DNA of 64,000 nucleotides from Sciurus carolinensis (Eukaryota > Chordata > Mammalia > Rodentia > Sciuridae): positions 145,062,057 through 145,126,056 of the forward strand of contig NC_062219.1 in the NCBI RefSeq assembly GCF_902686445.1, read 5' to 3'. This document shows positions 22,758 to 35,085 of this stretch, piece after piece. The notes under the pieces were generated by a model. The model made no database searches, was not told where the DNA came from, and saw nothing but the letters and a program-made list of their open reading frames with translations. The translations under genes and the position numbers were made by a program. Each line of letters opens with the position of its first letter. Positions within the stretch are counted from its first letter, which is position 1.

Positions 22758-23396
22758 GACGGGGCAGAGAGGGAGAGAAGGAACCTGGAAAAATTACGAG
22801 GCTAAGTTTTAATTTAACTCAATTACCCAGAAAGAACTTGATGGCTATTATCTTTGGTTTACGACTTCTCTTGGTCTTGAAATAATGGCCCGTCCCCCTT
22901 CCTTCTAACCTGCATTTATATCCCTTGTCCTCTCCTTGCAAGAGAGCCCTGCTCTCTGCCCAGGCTGGAGACCGTGACATAAGCCATCAGCTGCCCACTG
23001 ACTGATCCACCTTGCACTTCTCTTCTTGTCCTTGCACTGATGCCGCGAGACAGGCCACTCTGATCTGCAGAGGTGGAAAGCCATTGGTGCCCTTCCTTCA
23101 CTTTACCACGAACATCCCCTCCAGATCCCAAGACACAAAACAAGATATCTGAGGCACACGTGGTCCCTGAGACGGAGGGGCAGGGCCAGCCCCGAGCAGC
23201 ACTGGGAGGTAAGGGGCACTTGTCTCCTCCTTCCTCCCCTGTGAGGCACTTCTAGATCCTTTTAGCAAGCTCTGCATGGCCCCAAACTTAGGACCTAATG
23301 TCTCCTAGGATGTCCCATTGATCAGACAAGTGAGCAGGTCAACTTATTTACACTAGTAATTTAATGCATTTGAAGTTAAAAGCAAGCAAACCAACA

Positions 23397-23488
23397 GGTT
23401 TGTGTAGCTCAGTGATGGAGCACTTGCCTAGCAGGTGTGATACCCTGGGTTCCATTCCCAGCACTGCCAAAAAAAAAAAAAAAAAAAA
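23397..23488 (+). mobile_element. ID-family SINE, sense
   Basis: Body TGTAGCTCAGTGATGGAGC (box A) and GGGTTCCATTCCCAGCACTG (box B) followed by A20 at 23469-23488. Confidence 0.9.
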
Positions 23489-23563
23489 TCCTTGAAAATA
23501 TGTTTTTGAGGTTTTCAAGGATGGGGAATAAGCCTTCTCTTTTGTACTACTTGTATGGGTGAA

Positions 23564-23654
23564 TTTTTTTTTTTTTTTTTTGGTGGTGCTGGAGACTGAA
23601 CCCAGGGCCTTGTGCATGTGAGGCAAGTACCCACCCACTGAGCTATATCCCCAG
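23564..23654 (-). mobile_element. ID-family SINE, antisense
   Basis: T18 (23564-23581) leads into reverse box B (GACTGAACCCAGGGCC) and reverse box A (CCACTGAGCTATATCCCCAG). A 12-bp match TATGGGTGAATT at 23554-23565 and 23694-23705 suggests target duplication, with about 39 extra bases between the SINE 5' end and the distal copy. Confidence 0.88.
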
Positions 23655-23767
23655 AGTCCTACTTCTTCTTTTTTGTGTGTGTATGTGTGTGTATATGGGT
23701 GAATTCTGTATGTAAGTCTTAAAAATCTATGTACACATGGACACAGTAATTTCTAGGACTTTATGAG

Positions 23768-24145
23768 ATAGTCAGTTTTCTGTCACTGTAGAAAAATACC
23801 TGAGATAATTTGCTTATAAAAAGGGAAGGCTTATTTTGGTTCACGGTTTCGGAAGTTTTAGTCCACGATCAGTTGGCCCTGTTTGCTTTGGGCCTGTGGC
23901 ACAGCAGCACATTATGGTGGGAACACAAGATGGCACCACGCTGCTTATCCCTGATGGTGAGGAGAAAAGGGAGACAGGAAGGGGCAGGGTGCCAACATCC
24001 CTTCAAGGGCATGCTGCCATGATGTAACTTCCTCCCTCTGGCCCACATCTCCTAAAAGTTCCACCACCTCCTGATGGCCCCACAGGCTGGCGACAAGCCT
24101 TTAACACACAGGCCTTTGGGGAACACTTAGTCAAACCACAGCAGG
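23768..24145 (-). mobile_element. MaLR-type LTR (antisense)
   Basis: Starts TAGTCAGTTTTCTGTCACTG, continues AAATACCTGAGATAATTTGC and TTATTTTGGTTCACGG, and ends GTCAAACCACAGCA. It is the same LTR type as the LTRs of the two-LTR element at 43850-45972, with a 3' end resembling MLT1. Confidence 0.8.
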
Positions 24146-24771
24146 CCACAACCTCAAAATAGCATGAATTTCCGTGAAAATAGAGTATACCAAGATTCTC
24201 TAGAGGGAAGAGACAGAAACCAAGACATGCCAGCTTATAAAAAGGGGTGGGGGCATTGGTGATGCATAGATGAGCGGGTCTCGTGGGACTGAGGCTGGGA
24301 ACAACACTGGCCTGCCTTTGAAGTTGGTAGCCAGATGGACAGTCATGTGAACATTATACACCCAGCCAATGAACAGTTAAGCATGGTGTTCTGACTTCCT
24401 ACCTAGACAGAGCTACCTTCAGAAGCACCTGACTTCTCAGGAAATGCAGACCGTGGTGAGCTGGACTCTGGTTCCCACGCTTCCTGGTTCTCCTCTTGCT
24501 GACCCCTTTCTCTGCCCTGCTTTTGAGGGACCTTGTTCACACATCACATTGTGTGGATTCACTGGCCTGGTCGTCCCACAAGCAACTACCCTTGTCCACC
24601 CTTTGGACCTAGAGATGCACACACTGGCAGTGTGAAATGCCTTTCGGAGGACAGACCAGGGAGTGGCAGACTTTGGCCGCTTGGACTGGGAACTCAAGGA
24701 TCATGGTTTTCAGAGTACGGCTCAGAAAAGTAGATCATGGACTTTATATGGACTTGCCTCTTACCCCCATG
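24146..24771. other. Unassigned sequence
   Basis: No gene or clear repeat is recognised. Confidence 0.4.
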
Positions 24772-25195
24772 GGTAATTTCCTACGGCTGTCGTAACAAAG
24801 TACCACAAGCTGGGTGGCTTAAAACAATAGAAATGTCCTCTCACAGTTCTGGAGGCCAGAAATCCAAACCCAGGTTGTAGGCAGGGTCCCCTGGAGGCTC
24901 TGGGGGAGAATTCTTGCTCTTCAAACTTCTGGTGACCAACCCTGGCTGCTTGTGGCTCATGCTAGCCTAACTCTAATCTCTGCCTCTGTCTTCACATGGC
25001 CTTTCCCTCTGTTTTGGAACCATGCCCCCTTCTGATAAGGACACTAGTAATTAGATTCAAGGTCCACCTTAAATTCAGAATAATTTCATATAAAGATTCT
25101 TAGCTAATTATTTCTGTAAATACTGTGTTTCAAAATAAGGTCACCTTCTGAAGTTCATGAATTTAGGGGTTGATACTCCATACGGGGCTGAAACT
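24772..25195 (-). mobile_element. MaLR/ERVL-type LTR (antisense)
   Basis: Landmarks: CTACGGCTGTCGTAACAAAG, TACCACAAGCTGGGTGGC, TCTCACAGTTCTGGAGGCC, TCTGATAAGGACACTAGTAA and AAAATAAGGTCACCTTCTG. This is the layout of an old mammalian LTR read in reverse. A similar LTR lies at 42995-43430. Confidence 0.75.
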
Positions 25196-25216
25196 CTACT
25201 TTTTAAATTTGTTTAC

Positions 25217-25288
25217 AGTGCCGGGGACTGACCCCAAGACCTTGTACCTGCTAAGCAGGCACTCTACCACTGAGCTACATTCCCAGCC
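25217..25288 (-). mobile_element. ID-family SINE, antisense, short
   Basis: GACTGACCCCAAGACCTTG and CACTCTACCACTGAGCTAC, followed by ATTCCCAGCCC, are reverse box B and box A. The poly(T) is degenerate, so this copy is old. It sits at the end of the LTR at 24772-25195. Confidence 0.8.
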
Positions 25289-27100
25289 CAGAACTAAAAC
25301 TAGAAAATGAAAAGTCACAGGGAATTCAAGGAGTTTCTTTCCTTCCATCTCAAGTCCCTACCTCTTTCAGGAAATCTCCTCTAATCATCAGTATCTTGGA
25401 CAACTGTTGCTTCTGTAGTCTTTTTCTGGTGGAAAGATATGGCTTCCTCACAGCTCCCCAAATCCGTTCATAAGCCCACCAGGAACAATGAGTCTGTATG
25501 TCCCTGTTTCAATTTCCTGAGAGAGGTTCTTCCTAGCTAAGCTTGGCCTTGGTTCTACTCCAGGCTAATAAATTTCGATTAGAGGCATAGAGCTATAGTG
25601 ATAGCTTGGGACATAGCTGGTTTGTGGACTAAATAGATACCCCAAAGAGTGTCTAATGTACCCTTCAGTATCTCAAAAGTTCCAGTTCCCAGTTCTCTCT
25701 AAAAACTCTGTCTTCCAGGAACATTAAGACATTAGTAACATTTCCACGTACTTACTCAGATGCCAACATGTACTGCCCCTGTGCAAAAATCAGTACCATG
25801 TGAACAGATAACTATTGGTTGGATAAAATAAGAACCCGCAAGCTCACACTGTTATAAATGAGAGACACAAAGATAAGAGAGAAAGAAAAGTGGAATACCA
25901 ACTAATAAGGGTAGAAGTAATAATGAAATTAGGGAATCGTCTTTTGACAAACCTTATGGCTGTTGCAGGTAGGAGTCCTCACTGGATGACAAAACTGATT
26001 TGTAAAGTATCGTGCCACAAGCTGTCATTAATTGCAAAGGGGGAAAGAGTAACTTTTTAGTGGAGAAACCTGGCAGGCTGAACTTGAGCAAACTTATCAG
26101 TTACCCACCCCTTACCCACAAATCCACAGCCTGTGCCTCCCCAAATGGGACATGAGCGGGTCACATCATTTCTTCGGCATTCCTGCCCAAGGTATGTCAT
26201 CTGCATAAAGCCACAGGGAAACAGCGGGCAAGTCCAAGTTGAAGGACAGTCTACAAAAATTTCAAGTTCATGAAAGACTCCAGAATGATTCCAGTTTAAA
26301 AGAAACTAGAAGAGACAAGGAAGTGTAGCACATGATCTTGGACTGACTGCTGAGCTAGAAAAACATTTTTTATTTTGTTATAAAGGATATGACCAGGATA
26401 ATTAAAGAACTTTGGACAAGGTCTATAAATTATATGATATTATGTGAAGGCTTAGCAGTGAAAGGACTTAATGCCTGAAATTCAATCTCAGAATGTTCAG
26501 AAAATTATGTATCTTATTAGATGTAAAATGAAAAGTGTGTGTATTCAGAAAGAGAGCAAATGACACAAAGCAAATTCGAAAAGAGGCAGAATATTAACAT
26601 TTGGGGATTCTGGTTGGTTACTATGAGAAATTTTTTGTTTGAGAGCAACTTTTGTCTAAGTCTGGAACGATTTAAAAATAAAAACATCGTAAGTACTCCC
26701 CTCCCTCAGGACCAAGCCACAGTGGTGTGTTTTCCACCAGCTGATAAACCGCCATTTTGTTCCAGCAATGTCTGCTGTGGCTTCATCATGAAAGTCACTT
26801 GGTTCATTTCCCAGGTGCTGCTGCTCCTCTTGCAGCTGCTTGGAATTCACAAGGGATGCTCCAGGCTGAGGATGGAGTCTTCCCACGGTGGCTGTGTGGA
26901 CAGTCACCCAGGACACAGTCATGACTGTGTTGTGTGGTGCTGGGAGTGTCTGGAGTCCTGGTTGAGGACCTTGCATCTTCCAAACAATGGTGCCAACAAG
27001 AGGCTGCCCTGAGCTGATGAGGGGCACACCTCCGTGTCGATCCTCCTTTGCAGATTAACCTGCTCATCTCCAGCCATGTTTTAAAGTCTTTCCCCCTAAC
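25289..27100. other. Unassigned AT-rich sequence
   Basis: No convincing gene is seen. The part at about 26370-26520 (GTTATAAAGGATATGACC, GGATAATTAAAGAAC) may be an old repeat tail. A 157-residue frame at 26539-27012 has no recognised domain. Confidence 0.35.
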
Positions 27101-27102
27101 TA

Positions 27103-27538
27103 TGTGTGTTGGTGAGCTTTATGTTGCTGTGACCAAAATATCCCACGAGTACAACTTAGAGGAGGAAAAGTTCATTCATTCAGGCTCACGTTTCCAAGGG
27201 TTGAGTGCATGATCATTTTACCCCACTGCTCTGAGCTCATAGTGAGGCAGAACAACATGGCAGAAGGTCATGGTGGAGGGAAGCTGCTCCAATCATGGTG
27301 GCTGGGAAGCAGAGAGGGTCAGGGAAGGGGCCACGGGGCAGATACAGCTTTCCAGGGCATGGCCCCAGGAACCCACCTCCTCCAGTCATTTCTCTCCCGC
27401 CTACAGTTACCACCAAGTCAGTCCACTCAAACTAGGGTGGACTAACTAGTCACAGCTCCCGCAATCCAATCGTCTTGCCTCTGAACTGTCCTGCATTAAC
27501 AGGAGCTTTGGAGGGACACCTCTTATCTAAACCATAAT
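27103..27538 (-). mobile_element. MaLR-type LTR (antisense)
   Basis: TGTGTTGGTGAGCTTTATG, TGCTGTGACCAAAATATCC, GAGGAAAAGTTCATTCATTC, then a middle with AACATGGCAGAAGGTCATGG, and the end ATCTAAACCATAATGT. Same general layout as the other MaLR LTRs. Confidence 0.7.
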
Positions 27539-29042
27539 GTCCTGTTTATCACATATGACTTTACCTGGATTCTCTAGCACTTGTGGGAATTAATCTTTTT
27601 CTACTAGGATACCTCCCCTTCCCACTGGTTCCCGAGTGCTCACCTGTATGAGCACATATGGACACACACATGCACACACAAACACACACTTGCTCACGCA
27701 TGCTCGCTGAGAACATCTCCCTGCACGAGACTTCCCTGAGGGTCCATCTCAGTCTTACATTACCCAGAACCCAGACACCGAGCATCAACAGTTAAGTGTG
27801 GCATCTGGGTCCCGTCTCCAGTCAGGAACACTTAGCAGGCCCCAGGTGCGAGCGGGGTAATGCTGGCTTTCAGGAAATTGTAAGTGCCCAGTATAAGATA
27901 TCTGTGTCTGGTTCTGTCAGACACATCATAAAACCTCAGAGCTTACATGCTGATGGTAAATGTCCTTAGCAGTTCGTTGTCTGTCCTTGGGGGTTTCAAT
28001 AGGGCATTCATGGAGGTTGGAAAACCATATATATTCACGTCCCTGAGGGGAAATAAAGGAAATGCTTCAGACACGATACCAGACTGTGTGGTCATCACCC
28101 CGCTGTTGCACATGGTTTAATTTGGGCAGTGACGCAGAACCATCAGGAGCCAGCCCTCCCGTGCTCAGCCATCGGCACTCAGAGGGGACCCTGGCGAGTC
28201 ACCGTCTGGAGTGAGATTTGGCACGAGAGAGAATTGGCAGGCGAGAGCCGGTGGCAGAGAGATGGTCATGTCGGAGTTGGTTAAGTCACGAGGCAGAGGC
28301 TGCCGGTGACTTGATCTTCTAGAGGTCAGAAATGTGGGGCTCGCAGACGCGACCCTGCGGTCTGGGGTGGAAGGAAGATGCCAGGGGCCCAGAGGCGTCA
28401 CAGGTGATCTGACTCTTTGGAAGAGAATTTCAAAGAAAATGCTTTTCCTTCAAACCCTGCGCTCACTCAGAGCCACGTGTGGGTCATTGGTCAGCAGGGT
28501 CCTCTGCCTGAAGATGGTGGGGAAGGTGAGGAGTCCAGGTACTGGGTGGGTTTGGAGGAAGGGGTCCTGCGCTTGGCAGCTGGGAAGGAATTTGGTCCTT
28601 CTGAAAGGCAGCAGGGAGGGGCTGGCTACTGAGGAAAATGGCGACTTCCTGCCATTGTGATCTGGGGTCGTCCAAATCCTTTCCAGATTTTTTTTCGGGG
28701 GATTTCCATCCTGGCCATTGATTGCATAAAGACACTTGGTTTCAAAGTCTGACGCAGTGAAACTGCCCGGGTTTGTACCTAAGGCACTGGGCATCGTAAG
28801 GTCCCACCTTGGTGCCAACAGAGGACGATGTTCTCGAGACTCTGATGACATTTCCCTTTGAATCCTCTTTTGGAAATGCTGAAGAGTGACAGATCCTCTT
28901 GGGACAAAGCTGGGAAGCGGTTTGCACAACTAACTCCTGAGGAGTTTCACCCAAGGGTCTTCCTAGGTCACAGTGTCTCACTATCCCTGAACAGAAGTCA
29001 GCTATTGACCCAAACCGGAAAAATCTCAAAAACACAGATATG
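27539..29042. other. Unassigned sequence with a CA-rich patch
   Basis: A CA-rich patch is at about 27661-27690. No gene recognised. The 159-residue minus-strand frame at 28450-28929 lacks a recognisable domain. Confidence 0.35.
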
Positions 29043-29283
29043 AAGGGAATTCGGGGGGAGTGAGAGACGAGTGGAGGAACTTTAGATGATGTAGAAGGAA
29101 ATGAGAGGGAGGCGGGGAATGAGACAGACATCACCACCCTCCCTATGTACATGTATGATCACACGAAGGGTGTGAATCTACATCGTGCACAACCATAGAA
29201 ACAAAATCATGTACCCCATTTGTGTACAATGAACCAAAATGCAGTCTGTAAAAAATAAAAAATAAATAGATAATTAAAAAAAG
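29043..29283 (+). mobile_element. LINE-1 3' end, sciurid-type
   Basis: Contains TGATCACACGAAGGGTGTG, AATCTACATCGTGCACAACC, TGTACCCCATTTGTGTACAA and an A-rich AATAAA-like end (GTAAAAAATAAAAAATAAAT). I associate this layout with L1 3' ends in squirrel genomes. Heavily 5'-truncated; only the 3' UTR is present. Confidence 0.7.
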
Positions 29284-30810
29284 CAACATGTTGCAGTGTT
29301 CAAATAATCTGTTGTACCTGTTCTCATCTTTAACTGTCTTTCAACAAATATCTCAAGTTCATTGTGGATCTGGCAAGTAAGTGAAGCACTTGGGACAACT
29401 TAGGGGAACAGACTGTCCCGTCACAAATGCCAGTGAAGTCCAAGGCAGAATTAAGGGGAAACAGTTTCTTTCCTCTATTTTAGAAAGGAAAAAAAATTGA
29501 GGTTCACTGAGATTCAGGGATAATTCCTCGTGCTAGAATCAGAGAAAAAAGCCTTATGTCTCATGTGATTTTGCATCTGAGGACAATAGCTCCAATTTTA
29601 TTATATAACATTTCTTTGTCATAAAAAAAATGTAGGTTCAGGTGACATTTTGTGGTATGAAAATAACTAATATATAGGAATTTATTACGTCTAGATGATT
29701 TTCTTTCCCTATTTTACTTTGTTGCCTGTTTTGTTGTGCTGGTAATTTCTGGTAAAATAACAGAGTTCTTGTTTCCATTACACATAATTGCACTAAAACC
29801 TTGAGAACACAGGATGGAATGTAACTTTTCATATCTATCCTTTATAACATGTTGTCTAGACCTAAAATATCCTTACAAAAAATTCACAAAATTAGATTGT
29901 TTACTTTTTTTCTGTCCTCTGTGCCTAGCAGGATACCTGGTATACAGGAGTTGCTTGATAAGTACTGAATGAATAAATGATTGTTCTCAATATTGATAAG
30001 GAGAGAAAACCCTATGCTTTCCATCTTTCTTTGAGTAGAATATGATCTTCAATTAGACAAAGTGCCCTGATTATTCACTCGAACCCACACAACCTATAAA
30101 ATCCAGTGTCAAGGTGAACATTCTTAATCTTATATAAGAAAATTTCAATTAGCCCAGTTAATTAAGAAAGACTGATTCTCAAATAATTCCACAAATTAAT
30201 AATACCAGAATTGTGATAATAGGGGATCCCGAAAGATCTTTCCCAAAAGGGGTGGTTTAGTTGGGAATGAGTTGGACAGCACATGGACATAGCTGGAGTC
30301 ATCTTGAAGCATATTTCAACATGCTTGTGGACCCCGTGTCTTTTACAAGGATTTCGTTTCCATTAGGCTGACCACAATGTTCAGAGCACATAGTCGATAT
30401 TTCCTATGTGAAGACAAAATTATGATTTGCAAACTTCTTGCTTTAATTGAGGGAAATGAAGACCTGACAGGCAAGCAGAGAGGGAGCTGAAGGGAAATAG
30501 CTCCACTAGGAGCAGGACGGGAAAGGCTGGGCAGAACGTGACTATGCTACGTGGATCTTCTAAGCAGCTCTCAAAGTCACCTCCCATCATTGTGTTTACA
30601 CACGTGCGTGGCGGTTCAGCTCATGATCACGTGGCTTCGACTGTCTCTGTGGCACGTTCCTCTCATCCAGCAACGCCCCCATTCAGGTCGGTCCATTTGG
30701 AAACGCAGAAGAGGAGGGCATAGAAGATTGGCATACAGTCAGATCTTGCTGCACAGGCTCTGATGGCCACACTCCTGGACGCCTGGTACCCTGGGATGAT
30801 TGGCAGCTAC
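29284..30810. other. Unassigned sequence
   Basis: A short MIR-like or L2-like tail (GCTTGATAAGTACTGAATG, near 29950-29985) is possible. Otherwise nothing recognised. Confidence 0.35.
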
Positions 30811-31179
30811 TAAGATGTGAACGTGTCTCCCAAAACTTCACGTGTTGGAGACTTAATCCCCAAATTCATATGGTAAAGGTATTTGGAATGGGACTTCTGA
30901 GAGGCGATTAGGATTAGATGAGGTCTTGAGTATGAGGCTCCAATGATGTCATCAGAAGCTTCATAAGAAGCGGAAGAGAGACCTGAGCCAGCACTCTTGC
31001 TCTGACTGGCCCTGTGATGTCCTCCACCATGTCATGATATGGCAAGAAGGCCCTCACCAGATGCTGCTTCACATTCTTGGACTTTCCAACCTCCAGACTG
31101 TGAGCCAAATAAACTTTCATTTTTATAAATCACCCTGTCTCAGGTATTTTGTTATAGCAACAGAAAACAGACTCAGACA
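30811..31179 (+). mobile_element. MLT1/MST-type LTR (sense)
   Basis: Landmarks: GTGTCTCCCAAAACTTCACG, GGTAAAGGTATTTGGAATGG, GATTAGATGAGGTCTTGAG, CAGACTGTGAGCCAAATAAAC (AATAAA at 31108-31113), and TTGTTATAGCAACAGAAAACAG at the end. Confidence 0.85.
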
Positions 31180-31469
31180 ACAGCTTAAGACATTTGATAA
31201 AGTTAAAGCACCATGGTGTGAGTTCTTTCTAAATCCAATTGGTTCTACAACCAGAGGGAATGCCTTGCTGAAAGATGACTCAGAGTCATTGAGAATGACA
31301 GAGTGTATTTTGCACAATGACCTTGTTTACTTCTTTTATTTATTGCTCAGTAAACTGAATGTTCATGGGAAAGAATTTCATACTAGTCTTTGGAATGCAT
31401 TTTTCTGCATGTGGTAGCACATAGCATCTGCATAAAGGATTAGAGACAGAGATCATTCACTACTGTTCT

Positions 31470-31570
31470 ATTGTTGCAAATATGAGAAAACTGAGAGACA
31501 AATATGAGAAATATGAGAGCATAAGTAACTTGTTCAAGGTCATCAGATTAGTTAGTTGCCAAAGCTAACC
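31470..31570 (-). repeat. MIR SINE (antisense), partial
   Basis: GAGAAAACTGAGAGACAAAT and AAGTAACTTGTTCAAGGTCA match the reversed MIR core. A short GAAATATGAGA duplication interrupts it. Confidence 0.6.
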
Positions 31571-31831
31571 CAGGATTCCAGATTCCCAGTATTTCACACA
31601 TGCTTTCATAAGTACATGCAGACCTTCCAAATGAGATTCTTCCCTCCCTCCCAAAGTCATATTTAATATGAGTATCATTTTTTTTTCTGGAACTAATTGC
31701 AAACTTACAGTTCAGGCACTGAGCCACATCCAACTATAAGTGCTTCCTGCTCTATCAGGGTAAATACATGAGGCAGAGATTGTGCCCTGAAAGCTTCCTC
31801 AGGGACAAGCACGGGTCCTGTGCACACACAG

Positions 31832-31839
31832 CTGTGTGT

Positions 31840-31880
<41 letters not shown>
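31832..31880. repeat. (GT)n microsatellite
   Basis: Forty-nine bases of TG repeat, with an A interruption near 31844. Confidence 0.93.
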
Positions 31881-31881
<1 letters not shown>

Positions 31882-34740
31882 TCTCGAGTGCCTACAGGTG
31901 TTGGGTACAGGTCTCAATATCTCATCCGCCAACTTTGATGAGATCACCTCCTGGCTTACCTACTTACTTCCGGTAAGATTTTGCTGGAGGAACAATAACA
32001 AAATAAATGCCTGTGGTCTCAGGTGTTTCTGGCAGCACACATCATCATACCCCACAGATATCTTCTCCTGGATTTCATAGGAAAAAAGTCCATCTCAATT
32101 GTAAAAGTATGATTTATAGTATAGAGTTTATGGCATTGACACTCCTGTGACTCTGGGTTTTCTGGCCCTCATGCTCCATTTATTATTTATTGGCTGGTTT
32201 TTATTTGTTGACTCTCTTGCTTGTATGTTTAATGATCAGCACAACTAACAAAGAGTTTATATACAGAATCGTTTTATTGTCTTCAGTGCTACTGAAAGTC
32301 GAAACTTCACAGTAGAGCAATATGCTGATGCCTGGAATTTATTAGTTGAGGCCACAGGCCTGGATCCTTCAGACACAAGACATCAGATAAAGTCGCATCA
32401 GGACATTACTTTTGATTATAAATGTACAGAAGGGACAATCTCTGTGCTCAGTGTGTAGATCCCGAATATGGTGGCATCGCTTCATGTACCCCTCCATTTC
32501 CCCTACATCAGTTTGACCCGAAAGCAGTTCTTGATTTGTTGGAACAGAAAATGTGGAAAGTGTTAAACTTGGTATTTAGCTGTGAACTCAGATGGAAAAT
32601 GCCTTGGTGACCGTGACTTATTCACAAGTAAATAATATACCCAAAGGTCTGTGAAGATTATCTTTGACTCATGAGCAAGGGGTTTTGCTGGCTCTGCCTA
32701 AGGCACATGACCATGGGACGGCTAATAGGGACCATTGTTAGACACTACCCTGGAACCAGGGCAGACAGACTGGCTCGTTCCTGAGGGTTCCTTTAGAGGT
32801 TGGAAAGTGCACAAGAGTGGTGGGAAGCAGGACTGGAGATGGAGTGTGTCTAGGAGGGGCCAAGGAACAGAATCAAATGGTCGTAGGTGAGAGGGAGGCT
32901 GAAGACCTGCTGTACCCACATTACGAAGGCAAAAGAGGCTGAAAGAGCAAAAATCGGAATCCTGAAGCTTCCATTTTGTTCTTGACTTGCTCCACTGCAA
33001 ACAATCCAAAACCAACAGGTGAGAGAGACCAGTGGCCTCTTCAAGGCACAGCCAGTCTTCTTCCCTTCTGCATGCCTAGTGCCCAATATGGAACCCTGCA
33101 CATGGCAATCCCTTGAATGTTTAATGTTATTTAGTAAATAAATAAATGATTCTCACACACACACACACACACACACATTTATTTGCCAGGGAAAATGACT
33201 GCCTGGGTTTTACACTAACACACATGGCGTCAGATGCCCACCTCATTTATCGTACATGCAACAGACCATTCTGATGGCTTAGAAATCGAGATAAACATTT
33301 AGCCATCCTTCTCTGTGTCTCTGTGAAGCTCTGTGGCCCCCTTGAGCTGACTAATTTAATGCTGAAAGGTATAAGTTAGAAGACCCACCTTTCAGGAATG
33401 AAGGAGGTTAAAACCAGTACCATTTTTTTTCCCTTTAACATACAGCATAATGAAAACACACAAAGACATTCTGAGACGCTGAGTCTATAAAGATCTTTGA
33501 CAAACACATTAATTTTGTGATAAACTTGTGGTGTTTTTATGACTATGAGCTCATAGAGTTGTATCAGGGATTCTTTAAAACAGAAACCCATACATACACT
33601 TGACTTTTTTTTTTTTTTTCCGTTGTTTTTGTTGTTTAATAGTTACAGCATTTCCTAACTCATGGAATTTCCGTTCACAGAAAGGGCTAAGTCAGGAAAG
33701 GAAAAGTCAGCCACAGAAAGACATTATATTAGCCAAATGAACCAAATCAGAAATGGAGAACACTATTTGCAATTTAACCAGCCAAGTTAAACATGACATG
33801 ATTAGAGCCAATCTTTGGGGACCAAGTTAGTAGTAATTGTGCCTTGTTTAACTTGGCCAATTAAAGGCCAAACTCTTTTCTAAATTGGCTATTTTCAGAG
33901 CAATCACACCTTTGCACTGGTAATTTTTTTCAGCTTGCCATTTTTAATTTAGGTATTTGACTACTTAATGGGTGGATGTGTACATGGACCCTTGCCTAAA
34001 TATTTGCGCATAATAGAAAATTAATACATGTTTGTATTGGGTGGAATAACTGGCTTCTTATTAATATGCTGTTTGACCCGATTAGGGTCATATATGTTTT
34101 CCCATGTCCAATAACTTCCAACTTCTGGAGAAAATATGTAAGTTAAGCAAAGAATCCTTAGTTAAGGGAAGAGTTCTAGAAAGTAATTATTATAAATAAG
34201 ATATGAAAAAGTAACCTAAGCAACCAGGGTTTCAATATCTAGCAAAAGTATGGATGAAGATTAAATGTTCATTTCTACCAACCATGAGTCTGTTCGTATT
34301 TACTTTCTTGCCACGAGTCAATCAGTACTTACTCAGTGCTCAGTCTGTGCAGAGAGCTGCTCCTGCCAAGGCCCTGGGTGATTTCAACCAGAGTGCCAGA
34401 AATTACCCTTCTCTCCCTAAATTTCTCCTCTAAGGAGAAAGCAAGGACCCAAAGAATCTAGGGAATGAGCATAGGGTACTGAAATTTGGAATCAGCTTTT
34501 CATCTTTCTCAAGTGGGGTACAAGTATGTACCGAATGTTAAGACTTTGGACATAGAAGAGGAGAAGAAGAGAAGACTGGTGTCCTTCTGTGAATGAAGTC
34601 TGACACTAGGTCAAGAGAGGCTTTCTAGGAAACCCTGTAGAGCAAAAACTGGAAAATGAGTAGGAAACCTCACAACTAAAGGAAATAACTGAAAGTTTGG
34701 TAGGAAAACAAAAAAAATCAGTCAATGCTCTAAGCTAAGA
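31881..34740. other. Largely unique sequence with (CA)n and poly(T)
   Basis: (CA)n at 33153-33177 and T15 at 33605-33619. The part at about 33690-33960 is AT-rich and repeat-free with two copies of a GTTAAAC/GTTTAAC-like motif; see findings. No gene is supported. Confidence 0.45.
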
Positions 34741-34743
34741 GAA

Positions 34744-35085
34744 ATGCAGTCATTCCTTATTATCTGAGAAGGATCATCCCAGGGCCAAAATCCAGAATGG
34801 CGGATACCCAAGCCCCTTATATGAAATGATGTAGTGTTTGCATAGAACTTATACTCCTCTCCCACATGACTTAAATCATCGCTAGATGACTTATAGTACT
34901 GGATGCTATGTAAATAGGTATACAACTGTCCCCCCATATTGTTTAAGGAAGCATGACCATAAGAAAAGTCTATACATATTCAGTAAAGATGAAATGTCTT
35001 TCCTAAGTATTTTCAATCTTTCCCAAGTATTTTGAATCTGTGGATGCAGAATCTGTGGCTATGGAAAACTGACTGGGTATTTGTC
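34744..35085 (-). mobile_element. MER2-like DNA transposon (antisense)
   Basis: GGCGGATACCCAAGCCCCTT, TGTTTGCATAGAACTTATAC, TAAATCATCGCTAGATGACT and a final CAGAATCTGTGGCTATGG match the layout of MER2 elements nearly end to end. Confidence 0.7.

Noticed and set aside
22365..22885. Cys-Val repeat proteins
   Set aside because: They are translations of GT microsatellites.
26539..27012. 157-codon frame with a leucine-rich stretch like a signal or membrane segment
   Set aside because: The hydrophobic run comes from CTGCTGCTCCTC-type sequence; no recognised domain or gene context.
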